Position numbers and translations under genes: made by a program. Under the pieces are notes generated by a model. The model ran no database searches. It was not told the DNA's origin and saw only the letters and a program-made list of their open reading frames with translations. Shown piece by piece: positions 34,141-43,300 of a stretch of 64,000 nucleotides of DNA. Source of the DNA: an uncultured Collinsella sp. (GTDB taxonomy: Bacteria; Actinomycetota; Coriobacteriia; Coriobacteriales; Coriobacteriaceae); assembly GCA_900541645.1 (NCBI GenBank), contig UQKQ01000005.1, positions 1 to 64,000 on the forward strand, in the 5' to 3' direction. Position 1 is the stretch's first letter. Each line of letters starts with the position of its first letter.

Positions 34141-34454
34141 CCTGGTTTACGGCCTCGGGCCGTGCGGATTGCGGGTAAGGTCGATTATCTACTGGCACAT
34201 CATGCGGGTAAGTACGGGAAGCTGACCAAACACTGACCAAAAGCTTGACGCAATCCGTTGAAAAGCCGCCATAGGCATGAACGCGCTGGTACAAGCTGTG
34301 AGCCAGTGGTCTCTGTATCCACAATTGCACATAGATTACGCAGGGAATTCAATGAATGAACACAGACGCATTTTGCAAAACGCGCAATGACGACACCTAA
34401 GGTGAATTGCGTAACATATAACGCCTTAAGTGACTTCGCTTCGATTTTGGTGTC
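34141..34454. other. Intergenic stretch, no gene found
   Basis: A+T-richer than the core. A minus-strand open frame at 34200-34481 overlaps the tRNA-Val terminator and has no family features. I see no promoter or repeat worth calling. Confidence 0.3.
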
Positions 34455-34490
34455 AAAAAGAAAAGGCCAGAGGCTTAACACCTCTGACCT
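34455..34490 (-). terminator. Terminator after tRNA-Val
   Basis: Minus-strand 10-bp stem (34490-34481 with 34473-34464, AGGTCAGAGG) followed by TTTTCTTTTT. Confidence 0.85.
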
Positions 34491-34500
34491 GCGCTTTTGA

Positions 34501-34575
34501 TGGTGGGCGATACAAGATTCGAACTTGTGACCCCATCCGTGTGAAGGATATGCTCTACCCCTGAGCCAATCGCCC
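34501..34575 (-). tRNA. tRNA-Val(CAC)
   Basis: 75 nt with encoded CCA. The acceptor GGGCGAT pairs with ATCGCCC. The anticodon loop TTCACAC gives CAC (reads GUG). T arm ACAAGTTCGAATCTTGT. A likely promoter TTCTTG, 16 bp, TATGAT lies just upstream and overlaps the end of the small frame at 34602-34850. Confidence 0.95.
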
Positions 34576-34601
34576 GTCGCCTTTCGGCAAAAGAGATACT
34601 A

Positions 34602-34850
34602 TCATAGCCGCGCGTGGTTTACCAAGAACTTTTTGCCCCCGATTTTAAATTCGTGGGCGTCGGGCGCGCAATGGCAAACGCCGTAACCAGTAAAACCGCA
34701 GATCAACGCTGCTTTACAGCTTGAACCACGACGTCTCGGGGCGGCAGCTTCGTCGATCAGGGTGATGCTGTCCAGATCATCGGGTAAAGTACGGGGTGCT
34801 TTCGGCACGATAGGGTCGGTTGCGTCTGCTGTACAGTTGTCAAAAGTCAT
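34602..34850 (-). CDS. Small Cys-containing hypothetical protein
   Basis: An 82-residue frame with a Cys-bearing middle (CKAALICGFTGYGVCHC). I do not recognise a family. No good ribosome site precedes the ATG. Its 3' end contains the presumed -35 of the tRNA-Val gene. It could be a real small gene, a remnant of a larger one, or chance. Confidence 0.3.
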   Translation of the reverse strand: MTFDNCTADATDPIVPKAPRTLPDDLDSITLIDEAAAPRRRGSSCKAALICGFTGYGVCHCAPDAHEFKIGGKKFLVNHARL

Positions 34851-34895
34851 AATTATTGATGCATGCTTCTCTTCACTGCTTTTAAGAGCAATCCT

Positions 34896-35825
34896 TCAGT
34901 GACGGTGTCTTTTAATCTCACTCACTATGCCGGCACATCTCTTCTCAATGCTGTCGGGAAAGAGCGAAGCTTCGGTAATGCCAATTTTACTCAACTCGTT
35001 CAGTATTGATACTTTCCTATCAGATGGCACTATGCAACGACCGGCTATTACGGGACTGTCTTTGGGCAGTGGACTTATCAAGTCATCAAATGACAAACAT
35101 GGATCTTTCTCACGAATGTCATTTGGGAAAAGGATATATTGGCCAGACTGAGCGGCCTGTCTATCAAGATATCTAGTTCCGTAGACAAATAATGTGTCTT
35201 CGCAGCACTCCTTAAACCATTTTGCCTGATCAGTTGGTTCAGGGAAACTTGAAAGCACTAGATCACGTTGATAGTCAAAGTATGGTCTTGATATTGCAAG
35301 TGAGGCAAAACGGGACAGAAACTTTGAGTTCATAAACAGATGCCACGAGTCTGCGATTGCCTGGCAGATGGGATATTCCCGCTTATCTCCTCCTGGTCGC
35401 CTAAAGATGAATACTTCGCCCTCGTCAGCCACATTGCCACAGGCGAAATAGAGGGCAGCAAGCGCGTTTGAAGTGACATCTAATAGTCTGGTGGGAACTC
35501 CGTAGTGTTGGAGACAGGCTAAAAGATCAATCGGAAGCAATTCTCGTTTAAAAACATTTGGCAATATGCGGCAAGCAGTTTCAATGAAATCAGCCTCGTG
35601 CTCAAGGCTGCCTGGTATAGGGGAAATGGTGTTCGATCCCGGTTTACGCCAATAGCTGTCTCTTCCGATTGACGGAACGAGATCGTACTTAGTAGAACCT
35701 TGTCCTCGAAAAACAAATGTAGATTCATATGTTCTGGCGTCACCATCTATTGTTGGTGAAAGCTCGTTGATGTATTTGATATACGAGGCTACATCTTCAA
35801 CCTCAACTTTAGTTTCATTAGACAT
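34896..35825 (-). CDS. FRG-domain protein
   Basis: A 309-residue protein with the FRG domain, named for its Phe-Arg-Gly: VFRGQGS near residue 35, then LACLQHYGVPTRLLDVT and ALAALYFACG. FRG proteins occur often in phage-defence and mobile islands; their biochemical activity is not established. The ATG at 35825 is chosen because AAGGA lies 8 bases upstream; a frame to 35870 exists. G+C is clearly below that of the core genes. It is the first protein gene of the accessory island right of tRNA-Val. Confidence 0.85.
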   Translation of the reverse strand: MSNETKVEVEDVASYIKYINELSPTIDGDARTYESTFVFRGQGSTKYDLVPSIGRDSYWRKPGSNTISPIPGSLEHEADFIETACRILPNVFKRELLPIDLLACLQHYGVPTRLLDVTSNALAALYFACGNVADEGEVFIFRRPGGDKREYPICQAIADSWHLFMNSKFLSRFASLAISRPYFDYQRDLVLSSFPEPTDQAKWFKECCEDTLFVYGTRYLDRQAAQSGQYILFPNDIREKDPCLSFDDLISPLPKDSPVIAGRCIVPSDRKVSILNELSKIGITEASLFPDSIEKRCAGIVSEIKRHRH

Positions 35826-36077
35826 ATAACAATCCTTTAGTGGAGCAAGAGGCTTTATAAACGGCAGCATTTTGATTGTAATTATCTTATCGCTCTGGCA
35901 GATGGGGTTTAAGACTCAACATCGGTAACAGATTGTGAAGCTGTAGAGCAAAACTAAATAGTGCCGTCTCAGCGGAGGCTGGTATGGCACCAATCTCTAA
36001 GAAAAAGAATTTGAAAAAGGCTTAAGGCTTCTGAAATAGCTGCTTTACCTCTCCCCTGGTCTCGCTTAAACGGGGTC

Positions 36078-37172
36078 TCAGCAGCGACATGCTGCACCTA
36101 ACAGCACTGTCCCCAGTAGGAAAAGCGCCACAGAGGCGACGATCCAGTTGTTGTCGCCGGTCTTGGGGAGCGCCGAAGTGGTCGCGGTGTCGGGTTTGGA
36201 CTTGGACGGCGTGGACACCGTGGTCCTGGTTACTGTCTTTGTTGTCTTGGTTGGCGTGGCCGCAGGTTTCAGAGAGGGATTTGCCGTGGGTCCTGTGGTG
36301 GGCTCTCCGGCAGTGGGGTTAGCATCGGTGGGAGACTTTTCCGCGCTATCGCCAGTCACCTCGCCCCTGTCGGTCTCCCCCGCCGGCGGCGTGGCCAGAT
36401 CGGGCTCAACCACCACATGCGGGCCCACCGCACCGGCAGCATCCATCACGCCACCAGCACCAAAGGCCCCGCCGGTAGGCGCCATAAACCGTGCGGACAC
36501 AAGCGACCCGCCCGTGCACGCAACGCCGCCTTCGGCACCGGCCGCATCAAGCCAAGAGGTGTCGACGGAAAGCCGACAGCTGGCCGCGCCATCGCCAATG
36601 CCCGCGTCCTGCAGATACGCGCCGTAGGCGCGCACGCCCGCTCCGGACCCGGTGCCCGCGGCAACGACGCGTCCGCCGCCGCGCACGGCCATGTCGCCTG
36701 CGATCACGCCGGCAACCGCCTCGTTCGTAATATCGGCCCCGTCCGCCCGTGCATCGACGGTGCAGCCGTCCACCACGAGCGCCTCCGACACGTGGATCCC
36801 GCACTGCGAGCCCGTCGCCGTCAGGGACCCGGTGCCGCGAAGCGTCAGATTGCCCCATGCCTCCATGCCGCACAGCGTGATGTCCGCATCGGGCGCATGC
36901 GACTCCGTCACGGAGTTTTGCCCGGCAAGTGTCAGCACCAGGTCGCCGTCGGCGCCGATGGCCTCGCCCGCGTAGCCGTCAAGCTCCAGGTGGTCGGCAT
37001 CGGTCCAGGCCCAGCCGGGGCCCGACACACCCGGCTCGTAGTACGTCGCGCCCGCGATGATGAGGCTCTCCGCGCCCGCGGCATAAGAAGGCCCGCCCAG
37101 CAAAACGCATAGGCAGGCCATGGCAACAATCGCAATGTGATGACGGCTGGTGTAGGACTCGGCAGCAAACAT
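36078..37172 (-). CDS. LPXTG-anchored surface protein with beta-helix-like repeats
   Basis: A 364-residue cell-wall protein. The signal peptide (HHIAIVAMACLCVLLGGPSYA) is followed by about 220 residues of irregular short repeats such as GNLTLRGTGSLTATGSQCG, typical of right-handed beta-helix or carbohydrate-binding folds. Then a Pro/Thr/Lys-rich wall-spanning linker and the sortase signal LPKTGD, a hydrophobic span and the tail CRC. The tail has only one basic residue and two Cys where several Arg/Lys are usual. The ATG at 37172 has GGAG 5 bases upstream; 13 more residues are possible. It is G+C-rich, unlike its neighbours. Confidence 0.8.
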   Translation of the reverse strand: MFAAESYTSRHHIAIVAMACLCVLLGGPSYAAGAESLIIAGATYYEPGVSGPGWAWTDADHLELDGYAGEAIGADGDLVLTLAGQNSVTESHAPDADITLCGMEAWGNLTLRGTGSLTATGSQCGIHVSEALVVDGCTVDARADGADITNEAVAGVIAGDMAVRGGGRVVAAGTGSGAGVRAYGAYLQDAGIGDGAASCRLSVDTSWLDAAGAEGGVACTGGSLVSARFMAPTGGAFGAGGVMDAAGAVGPHVVVEPDLATPPAGETDRGEVTGDSAEKSPTDANPTAGEPTTGPTANPSLKPAATPTKTTKTVTRTTVSTPSKSKPDTATTSALPKTGDNNWIVASVALFLLGTVLLGAACRC

Positions 37173-37476
37173 ATCCGCTCCGATCTTCGCCTGAGCCAAT
37201 AGAATGTGCACCAGAAAATGCCCTGGTAGCAGCAGTTATTAGTTTAGCGAGATCAAGGCATAAACAAAGAAAATGCCCCAGAGAAGTGCCAATAATTAGG
37301 TGTAAATCGTTTTGCCAATCGGTGAAAGGAGCGGATCACGTCAAACGATGTTCGTAAGTCATTGCGTATGCAACCGAGATCGTTGACTGCGTCCGCAAAA
37401 CTCTGATTTGATTTGGACTATTCTATATATGCGCGGCTCCGTGAAGCACTATTATCAAAAGCTCATGGGCTTGGGA
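37173..37476. other. Intergenic stretch, no gene found
   Basis: A+T-rich spacer between the RexB-like gene and the LPXTG gene. No clear terminator with a T-run and no open frame of note. Confidence 0.3.
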
Positions 37477-38007
37477 CTACATTTTCCAGCCGCGTGATAA
37501 CGCTGTGTATGCAGCGCTAATTCGTTTTAGAGTCATGAGTGTGACAAGTAGAAAGTTAAGAAGAAAGAAGGCCGCGAGACAGAATAAGAATCTGGAAAAT
37601 AGCTCATTGAAGTTTTTTGTCAATGGGGCAATACATAACAAGCCAACAACGAAGAGCCCATCCAAAACAGTCCACATAGATATATGAAAAGATTCATCAA
37701 CCATTGTAAACTCGCGATCGAGTGGTTTTGGATCTATTTGAGAGCTCATTTGCAAGCGCAATTGAAAGAGAAGTACCGCAACACCACACATAAGGCCAGA
37801 AATTATAGAGATGCAGCTAATGAGATTAGATATTAAATCTTCAAGGTTAATGCAGCCGTCAGGCCAATTAAAAAACAGAGCCACCGACAGCAAAGCAGGA
37901 ACAATTAGCTGAACAAATATATCGCCGTGCGATATTTTATTAGATTGATAATTGCGGAGTGTATCAATATATTTGATTAGAAGTTGCCAGAAGTCAATTT
38001 TGCCCAT
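37477..38007 (-). CDS. Four-span membrane protein, RexB-like architecture
   Basis: A 176-residue protein with a cytosolic N-terminus of about 28 residues and four predicted membrane spans (about 30-47, 61-84, 111-130, 137-160). It has no recognised domain. It lies 30 bp downstream of the 301-residue gene on the same strand, with GGAAGG before its ATG, so both form one operon. Order and architecture (soluble protein of about 280-300 residues, then a small four-span protein) match lambda rexA-rexB, where RexB is an ion-conducting effector. Function is inferred from layout only. G+C is low for this genome. Confidence 0.6.
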   Translation of the reverse strand: MGKIDFWQLLIKYIDTLRNYQSNKISHGDIFVQLIVPALLSVALFFNWPDGCINLEDLISNLISCISIISGLMCGVAVLLFQLRLQMSSQIDPKPLDREFTMVDESFHISMWTVLDGLFVVGLLCIAPLTKNFNELFSRFLFCLAAFFLLNFLLVTLMTLKRISAAYTALSRGWKM

Positions 38008-38037
38008 GCTACCGACCTTCCGGAGTAACGTAATAGA

Positions 38038-38943
38038 CTATTTATCTCTATTGAAAACATCCTCTGCTCTAGCGAAACTATCAAGACAAACGGCGATAAA
38101 CTGATCATCAGAAAGTGGCGGCAGTCCTGATTCATTTAATACTTCAGTTATGGGAACTGCGAATTCCTTATCAAGCATAAACGTTTTAGGTTTTCCGTCA
38201 CGTTGCTTTAGCGTGGCAAAAACTTCTTCTCGACCAGAATAGTTGCTCGTAACGCCAAAATACTCCGCAACCGCTTTCTTGTCTTTAATCATATCAATTG
38301 TCGCTAGAGGGATGCGAAGGCCTCTTTTATGTTTTGCAATGAATGACATAGTTCCCACGTTTGCCACGGTACCGTCTTCAATGTTTTTGGAGGGGCGATA
38401 ACGGCGAAGTTCGAATTGCTCCACTCCCGTAAATGCGTCAAGTGCAGACCTTTCTTGCACTCGTTCTGATTTTAAGGATATTCCTGTTGAATGACTGGCA
38501 ATATAATTCTTTAGTGCTGTAACTGGCACTGAGGCGCCTCCGCCATTCGGAACTGATTCAATCCCAATCAGCGCATAGCCTAATCCAGGAGTACATTTAA
38601 TGAGTAGCCTAGAAGGGACCATACCGGCCATTTCCTCTGTGTAGGAAATTCCACTATCGGTCATTGTTCTTGTGTCAACGACATCAACATGAAGTCCCGC
38701 GCGACCAGATTTTAGATTGATTAAAACACTGTCATTTATTTGCCTATAAGAATCGAACTGAATGAACCGTTCACCTTCATTTACTTGAAACGGCGCGTTA
38801 TTGTCATTAACAAAGCTAAAAATGTAGTCTAGTAAAGGTTTGTTGCCGTAATTCGAGACATCAAGTCTTTCCTCCTTGTGTCTATAGGTATTTGCCCAAA
38901 GCCTATAGACAACAAGTGAGTGCATCGCGAACAATCCGGGCAT
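38038..38943 (-). CDS. RexA-like putative sensor of a two-gene defence module
   Basis: A 301-residue soluble protein. I find no named domain with certainty. Its layout parallels lambda RexA. An N-terminal half ends in a hydrophobic strand pair (PSRLLIKCTPGLGYALIGIE, compared with RexA PSFLFVEGDTIGFA). Next comes GISLKSERVQ (RexA GMSLSSGERVQ). A C-terminal domain has VPITEVLNESGLPPL before a final helix. An excellent AAGGAGA site precedes the ATG. The membrane gene follows after 30 bp. If the analogy holds, this protein senses phage-derived DNA complexes and triggers the membrane partner. It needs a profile search. Confidence 0.55.
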   Translation of the reverse strand: MPGLFAMHSLVVYRLWANTYRHKEERLDVSNYGNKPLLDYIFSFVNDNNAPFQVNEGERFIQFDSYRQINDSVLINLKSGRAGLHVDVVDTRTMTDSGISYTEEMAGMVPSRLLIKCTPGLGYALIGIESVPNGGGASVPVTALKNYIASHSTGISLKSERVQERSALDAFTGVEQFELRRYRPSKNIEDGTVANVGTMSFIAKHKRGLRIPLATIDMIKDKKAVAEYFGVTSNYSGREEVFATLKQRDGKPKTFMLDKEFAVPITEVLNESGLPPLSDDQFIAVCLDSFARAEDVFNRDK

Positions 38944-39065
38944 TAAAGTATCTCCTTAGCAATCATATTAATGATGATGCAATTGTATTCCTGCTGATGG
39001 ATTGATGAGTTAACAGTTTAGACAGCAGGTGATGATTCGGGGAGCGGAGGTGTCCCCAAATACCA

Positions 39066-39096
39066 TGCTCTTCCCAGTTGAGCCCTAGGCCCTTTC
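39066..39096 (-). pseudogene. tRNA-like fragment (D arm)
   Basis: On the minus strand GGGCTCAACTGGGAAGAGCA closely resembles a tRNA D stem-loop with flanking acceptor-like bases. No complete anticodon and T arms follow. It may be what remains of a tRNA gene cut by integration or decay. Confidence 0.3.
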
Positions 39097-39276
39097 GACA
39101 CCACCTATATTGCGAATCGGCACCGCCGACCACCCGGCCGGATATTGCCGTTCGGCACCGCCATTAAACGCCTCCCCGCGCATCTCCGTTACGCTCGGGC
39201 TGCCATGCAGTCCAGGGAATGAGGAGGTTCCATCTGGCGAGAAGGATCAAGGCCAGGAGGGCACTGAGGCTGAGGT

Positions 39277-39324
39277 CGGTGAACGGGCTGTCGCAGAACG
39301 CAATCGCCCGTTCACCGATCCTTT
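39277..39324 (+). terminator. Terminator-like hairpin
   Basis: A 12-bp perfect stem (39277-39288 with 39306-39317, CGGTGAACGGGC), then ATCCTTTT on the plus strand. No plus-strand gene ends just before it, so it may be a leftover of a removed gene. Confidence 0.45.
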
Positions 39325-39497
39325 TAGCCAGAATGCTTGTTCCGCTGTATATTTCTACGTTCCTTATTGAATAGATCTATCGTGCGTCGAACATGCCGAT
39401 CTTGATGGCGTGGCGCAGACTCATGCTTTACTGGCGGCATTCGCATACAAGCTGCGTAGACGTATGCCGCTAGTAGTTGCCGTAAAGGTCGAGCAAA

Positions 39498-42400
39498 CTA
39501 TAGAAGACCGTGCTTTTTGGCCCTATCTTCAATCTCCGCAATCACCTTCGCCTTTTCGGAATCATCCTTGCAGCTCTGATCAAGGTAATAGTGCGGATTA
39601 GATGCGATATCCGCAGCCAACCAAGATCCCCAGGAATTTGCAGCCGAGACAATTCTAGGCAAATCACACGAAAAGATACGAGGTAGGATAGACCGGTCTT
39701 TCGTAGGATATTTTTGCAACAGCCTCTTTAGAACCTTCCTGCGAGAATTCCACTTGGGTCCGTCTAAATACTCATAAACAGTCTTTGTTGGTCCAATAAA
39801 GTTTCTTTCAGTCAGCTCAACGAGGGCAGGGTCATAGCAATGCATTTTATCAATCGATTCCTTATCAATCGTAAGAGGGAAAACGCTTCTGTTAATCGCT
39901 CTTAGCCTGGTCATTGCGTTGAGCAAATTGGTAGATGTCAGATGTGCCTTGTACAATAATCCAATAGCTAGATCCAGAACGACAGAATCACCCAGATTTT
40001 GTTCGACAGGCATTTCAATAATCGGAAATTGTTTTATAAATCTATCAAACAGGCGAAGTTCGCTACTCAAATCATCGACACTTTCGAGCTTCAAGATAAG
40101 GTTCGCATTGCTTAATGTCCCTGCAACTTTTTGGTTGAAAACGAGCTCTCGAACCAGCGCGATTCCCATGGCGCCTGTATTATCAATTGAATTGTTAGAA
40201 TCGAGTTCATTCAGATTAACTTCGCCACCGTCTAGTTTTATTTTGGCAATGATTGAACTTGCGAGTTCGTCAACGTTGGCCGAATCGCTCCATGACTCCG
40301 CAGCTCGACAGAGGCTAGTAAAGATAAAGGGCGGGAATCCAGCAATCGAATATTCAGCTGGATATAAAGCCGTCAGGTAAGAATTAAGCGAATCCTCAGA
40401 AGAAACGACCCTTCTATAGACAGAAGCATATGCTTCCTCGAGCGTGTCTAGCGTTGGAAGATCCGATGCTTTGCATGCAGACAACAAGTTGGCGCGCGTG
40501 ACGTCATAGTTTCCAAGTTCGGCAACCGAAGAGCTGAGTTCAGTTCCAAGAGCGCTTAGCTTGTGAATGGTAATTGAACATCTACTGAGATAATTCGCTA
40601 TAACATTAGCCCTAGTTTCGTTTGAGACTGCATCAGCGATTGACATGGTCTCAATATTTTTCGACAGCCAGGAAGAACTCGACTCGCATGTATAAGAAAC
40701 ATCCAGATTCATGTTCGCAAAAGCATAGGAAACAAGCTCGCGCTGGGACTGAGTCGCGCAAACGCTCCCTGATGACTCAATGAGGATATCGAAGCTACGC
40801 TCGGTTTGATTAAGCAATGCCGAAATAAACTTGTGCACAAGACTCTTATTGTTGGGATATTCCTCAAGCAAGCGTTCGATTATCTGTCTTCCTGAGCTTG
40901 TGTAATTGTTGACGATACCGTTTACAGTTGTAATGACTGCATCACGACCAACATTGGCTGAAGGAGCGTTCCCTCCGCCAAGAATATGCGACAGCAAATA
41001 ACGGTTGAAACAACAAGGACGATCCAAGTGAACGGTCGGAATGATTTTAAAAACTGCATTGCAATCGTCATCATCTAAGAAATAATCGAGGTCCTGAACA
41101 CCGCGCTGATAGCAGTGATAGACAAAGTTAATAACGCGCGGCTTTGCATCAGTAGGATATTTAGATATGTAAAGGTCAAAGTCTTTTCTTATATAACCCT
41201 TCCTAATAAGTTCGCAAACAAGTTCGTCGCCTATTATTTGTTTAACAATTTTGGCAAAGGATTCAAGACGCTCTTCCCCTCCATTGGTATTGATTGGACA
41301 AAGCAAATCTTGCTTAGAATAAAAATCAGCAGTACGAAGTTGTTCGGTTTTTGAATCTAAGCTGGCAAACGAGGTGTCGCTAAATCCATCGTTCAACAGA
41401 ACTTTCATTCCGATATCAGGCAAATCGATACCAACTAAGTCAAGAAACTCTCTTTTGGTCAGCCTTACACCTTCGCTGCCATAATTGGGACCATGGCCGA
41501 TATAGAGGAATTCCTCGGGGTTAAGTGAAAAGAACTCTACCCAGAAACTCTTTCGAAATATGCTGTCAGAGTAATTGCTTCGCGTGTCAAAAGAATTATT
41601 TCCTATTGATAGACAGCTTATTGAATAGACGCGTTCATCCAAAGCCTCCTTAAGCTCATTGCCCAGCGTTTCGGCAATCTCATCCACAAGATCACCGTGT
41701 TCTTTGAAGCGTTGGACGAGTTTAGTTGCAGCCAAATACTGCGGAAGCAATCGATTAATCCCCTTTTGATGTATGTCGTACAGCTCATTTAACTTGCCCT
41801 TGCCGATTCGAAGGTCCTCATATTCAAGAGGATAGAGGTTTTTATAAATAGCAATTGCTAAAATGCCTGTACAGGTCAACCCCAATGCAGAGGGACTACC
41901 GAAAGAAGGGGAACCCATTTCATGTGTCATGACCAGATAGTCATTACGGATGCTGACCATCAAGCGCATGTCTGCAATATATGGAGCGGCCAGAAGAAGT
42001 AAATCAGAATAGCGCGCACTTTCGTCTGTCTGACCGGCATCCTTTAGCTCCGAAACGAAAACCTTGGCGGCCATTTCATTGGCATTAAACTTAGAAATAA
42101 ACGGCACTACAGAAATGACCATGTCGAAAAACTTGACACGACCGGAGCCAAGAACTTCTTTTGAAGCTCCTTTGGACTCATTACCAAAGGTAAATATGCT
42201 GTCCTTTATAGCATATACAAATCTAACAACCTTATTGCCATTTTTGCCAACAATGCCAGGCGCTAAGTTTAAAAGGTCATTGAGTTTCCGCAGTTCGTCA
42301 AAAATGCCCAGATCGTCAAAGCGATCAATATCTTCGAAAATTACGGTGTCGTACTTATTAATTTCGAAGAGATAAATAAGCTCGTCCCTATATTTATTGA

Positions 42401-43118
42401 AGTATGAAGAGTCGCCGACTTCCTTATCGAGCGATAGGTTCAAGCCTGATGTCGAGATTGATTTTAGATGCAGGCTGTTTATAGACGAAAGTAGACATGC
42501 AGAAATAATTGTAGTCAGGAAAAACGTAACGGCAGCTATGGCGATGAGTATCAATAAACAATGATGCAGGGAATCATCATTCATGCTCGCTAGAGCATTG
42601 AACCAGCGTTCGGCATCTCCCTTTATGGCGCCTGGGAGAAGCATCGCGATGATAATGGCTGTAAATAGAACTAACGATAGGGATAGGATTTTCGGAATCT
42701 GACGATATAGGGCGATGTTATGAACTTGATTGAATGACGACTTACTTGCTTTCGAAGGGTCTCCTTGATAAAGAAGCTGGCCTAAGATTTCGCGTTCAAG
42801 TAATGCTGTTGTTGAAAGTTTGGAATCTGGCCCAATGCTGCTCGTGCCGGTACAAAAATTTGCCAAACTAACTTTTGCAATATAATGACCACCCGCCTTC
42901 GCTTCTTTAGCAAATTGTTCCAAAATGCTGCTCTTGCCACTTCCATAAGATCCTGAGAGAGCTACATTTTTGCAATTTTGCTTATATAGAGCATCGTTAA
43001 GCCGGCCAACGTAACGACCATGTTGACTAGAATCATACTTTGGAGTCATTGGCCTAAGTTGATTTTCCTGGCAAATACCCTCCTTGGAAGGAAGCCGGAA
43101 TTTGCTAAAAATGCTCAA
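39498..43118 (-). CDS. YobI-like membrane P-loop NTPase
   Basis: A 1206-residue NTPase of the YobI type (KAP/STAND-related). Walker A is SGSYGSGKSS near residues 55-64. Two membrane spans follow (about 146-168 and 185-211), splitting the NTPase fold. Walker B is TVIFEDIDRFDD near residue 258, and a sensor-like VRFVYAIKDSIF follows. The remaining 850 residues are helical and Ser/Leu-rich without a named domain, probably a sensing scaffold. Such proteins are found in defence islands; the trigger and effector are unknown. The annotated start is TTG 43118 with a weak ribosome site; ATG 43049 is possible. G+C is low. No partner gene overlaps it. Confidence 0.75.
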   Translation of the reverse strand: MSIFSKFRLPSKEGICQENQLRPMTPKYDSSQHGRYVGRLNDALYKQNCKNVALSGSYGSGKSSILEQFAKEAKAGGHYIAKVSLANFCTGTSSIGPDSKLSTTALLEREILGQLLYQGDPSKASKSSFNQVHNIALYRQIPKILSLSLVLFTAIIIAMLLPGAIKGDAERWFNALASMNDDSLHHCLLILIAIAAVTFFLTTIISACLLSSINSLHLKSISTSGLNLSLDKEVGDSSYFNKYRDELIYLFEINKYDTVIFEDIDRFDDLGIFDELRKLNDLLNLAPGIVGKNGNKVVRFVYAIKDSIFTFGNESKGASKEVLGSGRVKFFDMVISVVPFISKFNANEMAAKVFVSELKDAGQTDESARYSDLLLLAAPYIADMRLMVSIRNDYLVMTHEMGSPSFGSPSALGLTCTGILAIAIYKNLYPLEYEDLRIGKGKLNELYDIHQKGINRLLPQYLAATKLVQRFKEHGDLVDEIAETLGNELKEALDERVYSISCLSIGNNSFDTRSNYSDSIFRKSFWVEFFSLNPEEFLYIGHGPNYGSEGVRLTKREFLDLVGIDLPDIGMKVLLNDGFSDTSFASLDSKTEQLRTADFYSKQDLLCPINTNGGEERLESFAKIVKQIIGDELVCELIRKGYIRKDFDLYISKYPTDAKPRVINFVYHCYQRGVQDLDYFLDDDDCNAVFKIIPTVHLDRPCCFNRYLLSHILGGGNAPSANVGRDAVITTVNGIVNNYTSSGRQIIERLLEEYPNNKSLVHKFISALLNQTERSFDILIESSGSVCATQSQRELVSYAFANMNLDVSYTCESSSSWLSKNIETMSIADAVSNETRANVIANYLSRCSITIHKLSALGTELSSSVAELGNYDVTRANLLSACKASDLPTLDTLEEAYASVYRRVVSSEDSLNSYLTALYPAEYSIAGFPPFIFTSLCRAAESWSDSANVDELASSIIAKIKLDGGEVNLNELDSNNSIDNTGAMGIALVRELVFNQKVAGTLSNANLILKLESVDDLSSELRLFDRFIKQFPIIEMPVEQNLGDSVVLDLAIGLLYKAHLTSTNLLNAMTRLRAINRSVFPLTIDKESIDKMHCYDPALVELTERNFIGPTKTVYEYLDGPKWNSRRKVLKRLLQKYPTKDRSILPRIFSCDLPRIVSAANSWGSWLAADIASNPHYYLDQSCKDDSEKAKVIAEIEDRAKKHGLL

Positions 43119-43300
43119 GGCGTAACCAACCTTCCGATATAAAGCCGCATTACTTAATACATTTGGGTAAATGGTATTAAGACGATGGAATCAAGTCGGG
43201 AGCGCTAATTGCCGACTTGAATAAAAATATGGTATCAGCTTATGGTCTAGTAAAGATGGACGGGACCGACCCATAAGACTTAATAAGTACCAAATTGGTT
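43119..43300. other. A+T-rich spacer
   Basis: No gene seen. It is presumed to hold the NTPase promoter, but no clear -10/-35 pair was found. Confidence 0.25.

Larger units (their letters stand above)
38944..39497. other. Gene-poor stretch with tRNA-like remnant and hairpin
   Basis: Between the RexA-like gene and the NTPase gene. It is more G+C-rich than either and has no convincing gene. A tRNA D-arm-like word lies at 39071-39091 and a 12-bp hairpin at 39277-39317. A short minus-strand frame ending at 39378 (SLRHAIKIGMFDAR) may be debris. Confidence 0.35.

Noticed and set aside
37477..38943. Kiwa (KwaA/KwaB) identity for the two-gene pair
   Set aside because: Sizes are similar, but the gene order is soluble first then membrane, and I could not see DUF4868 features; the RexA/RexB comparison fits better.
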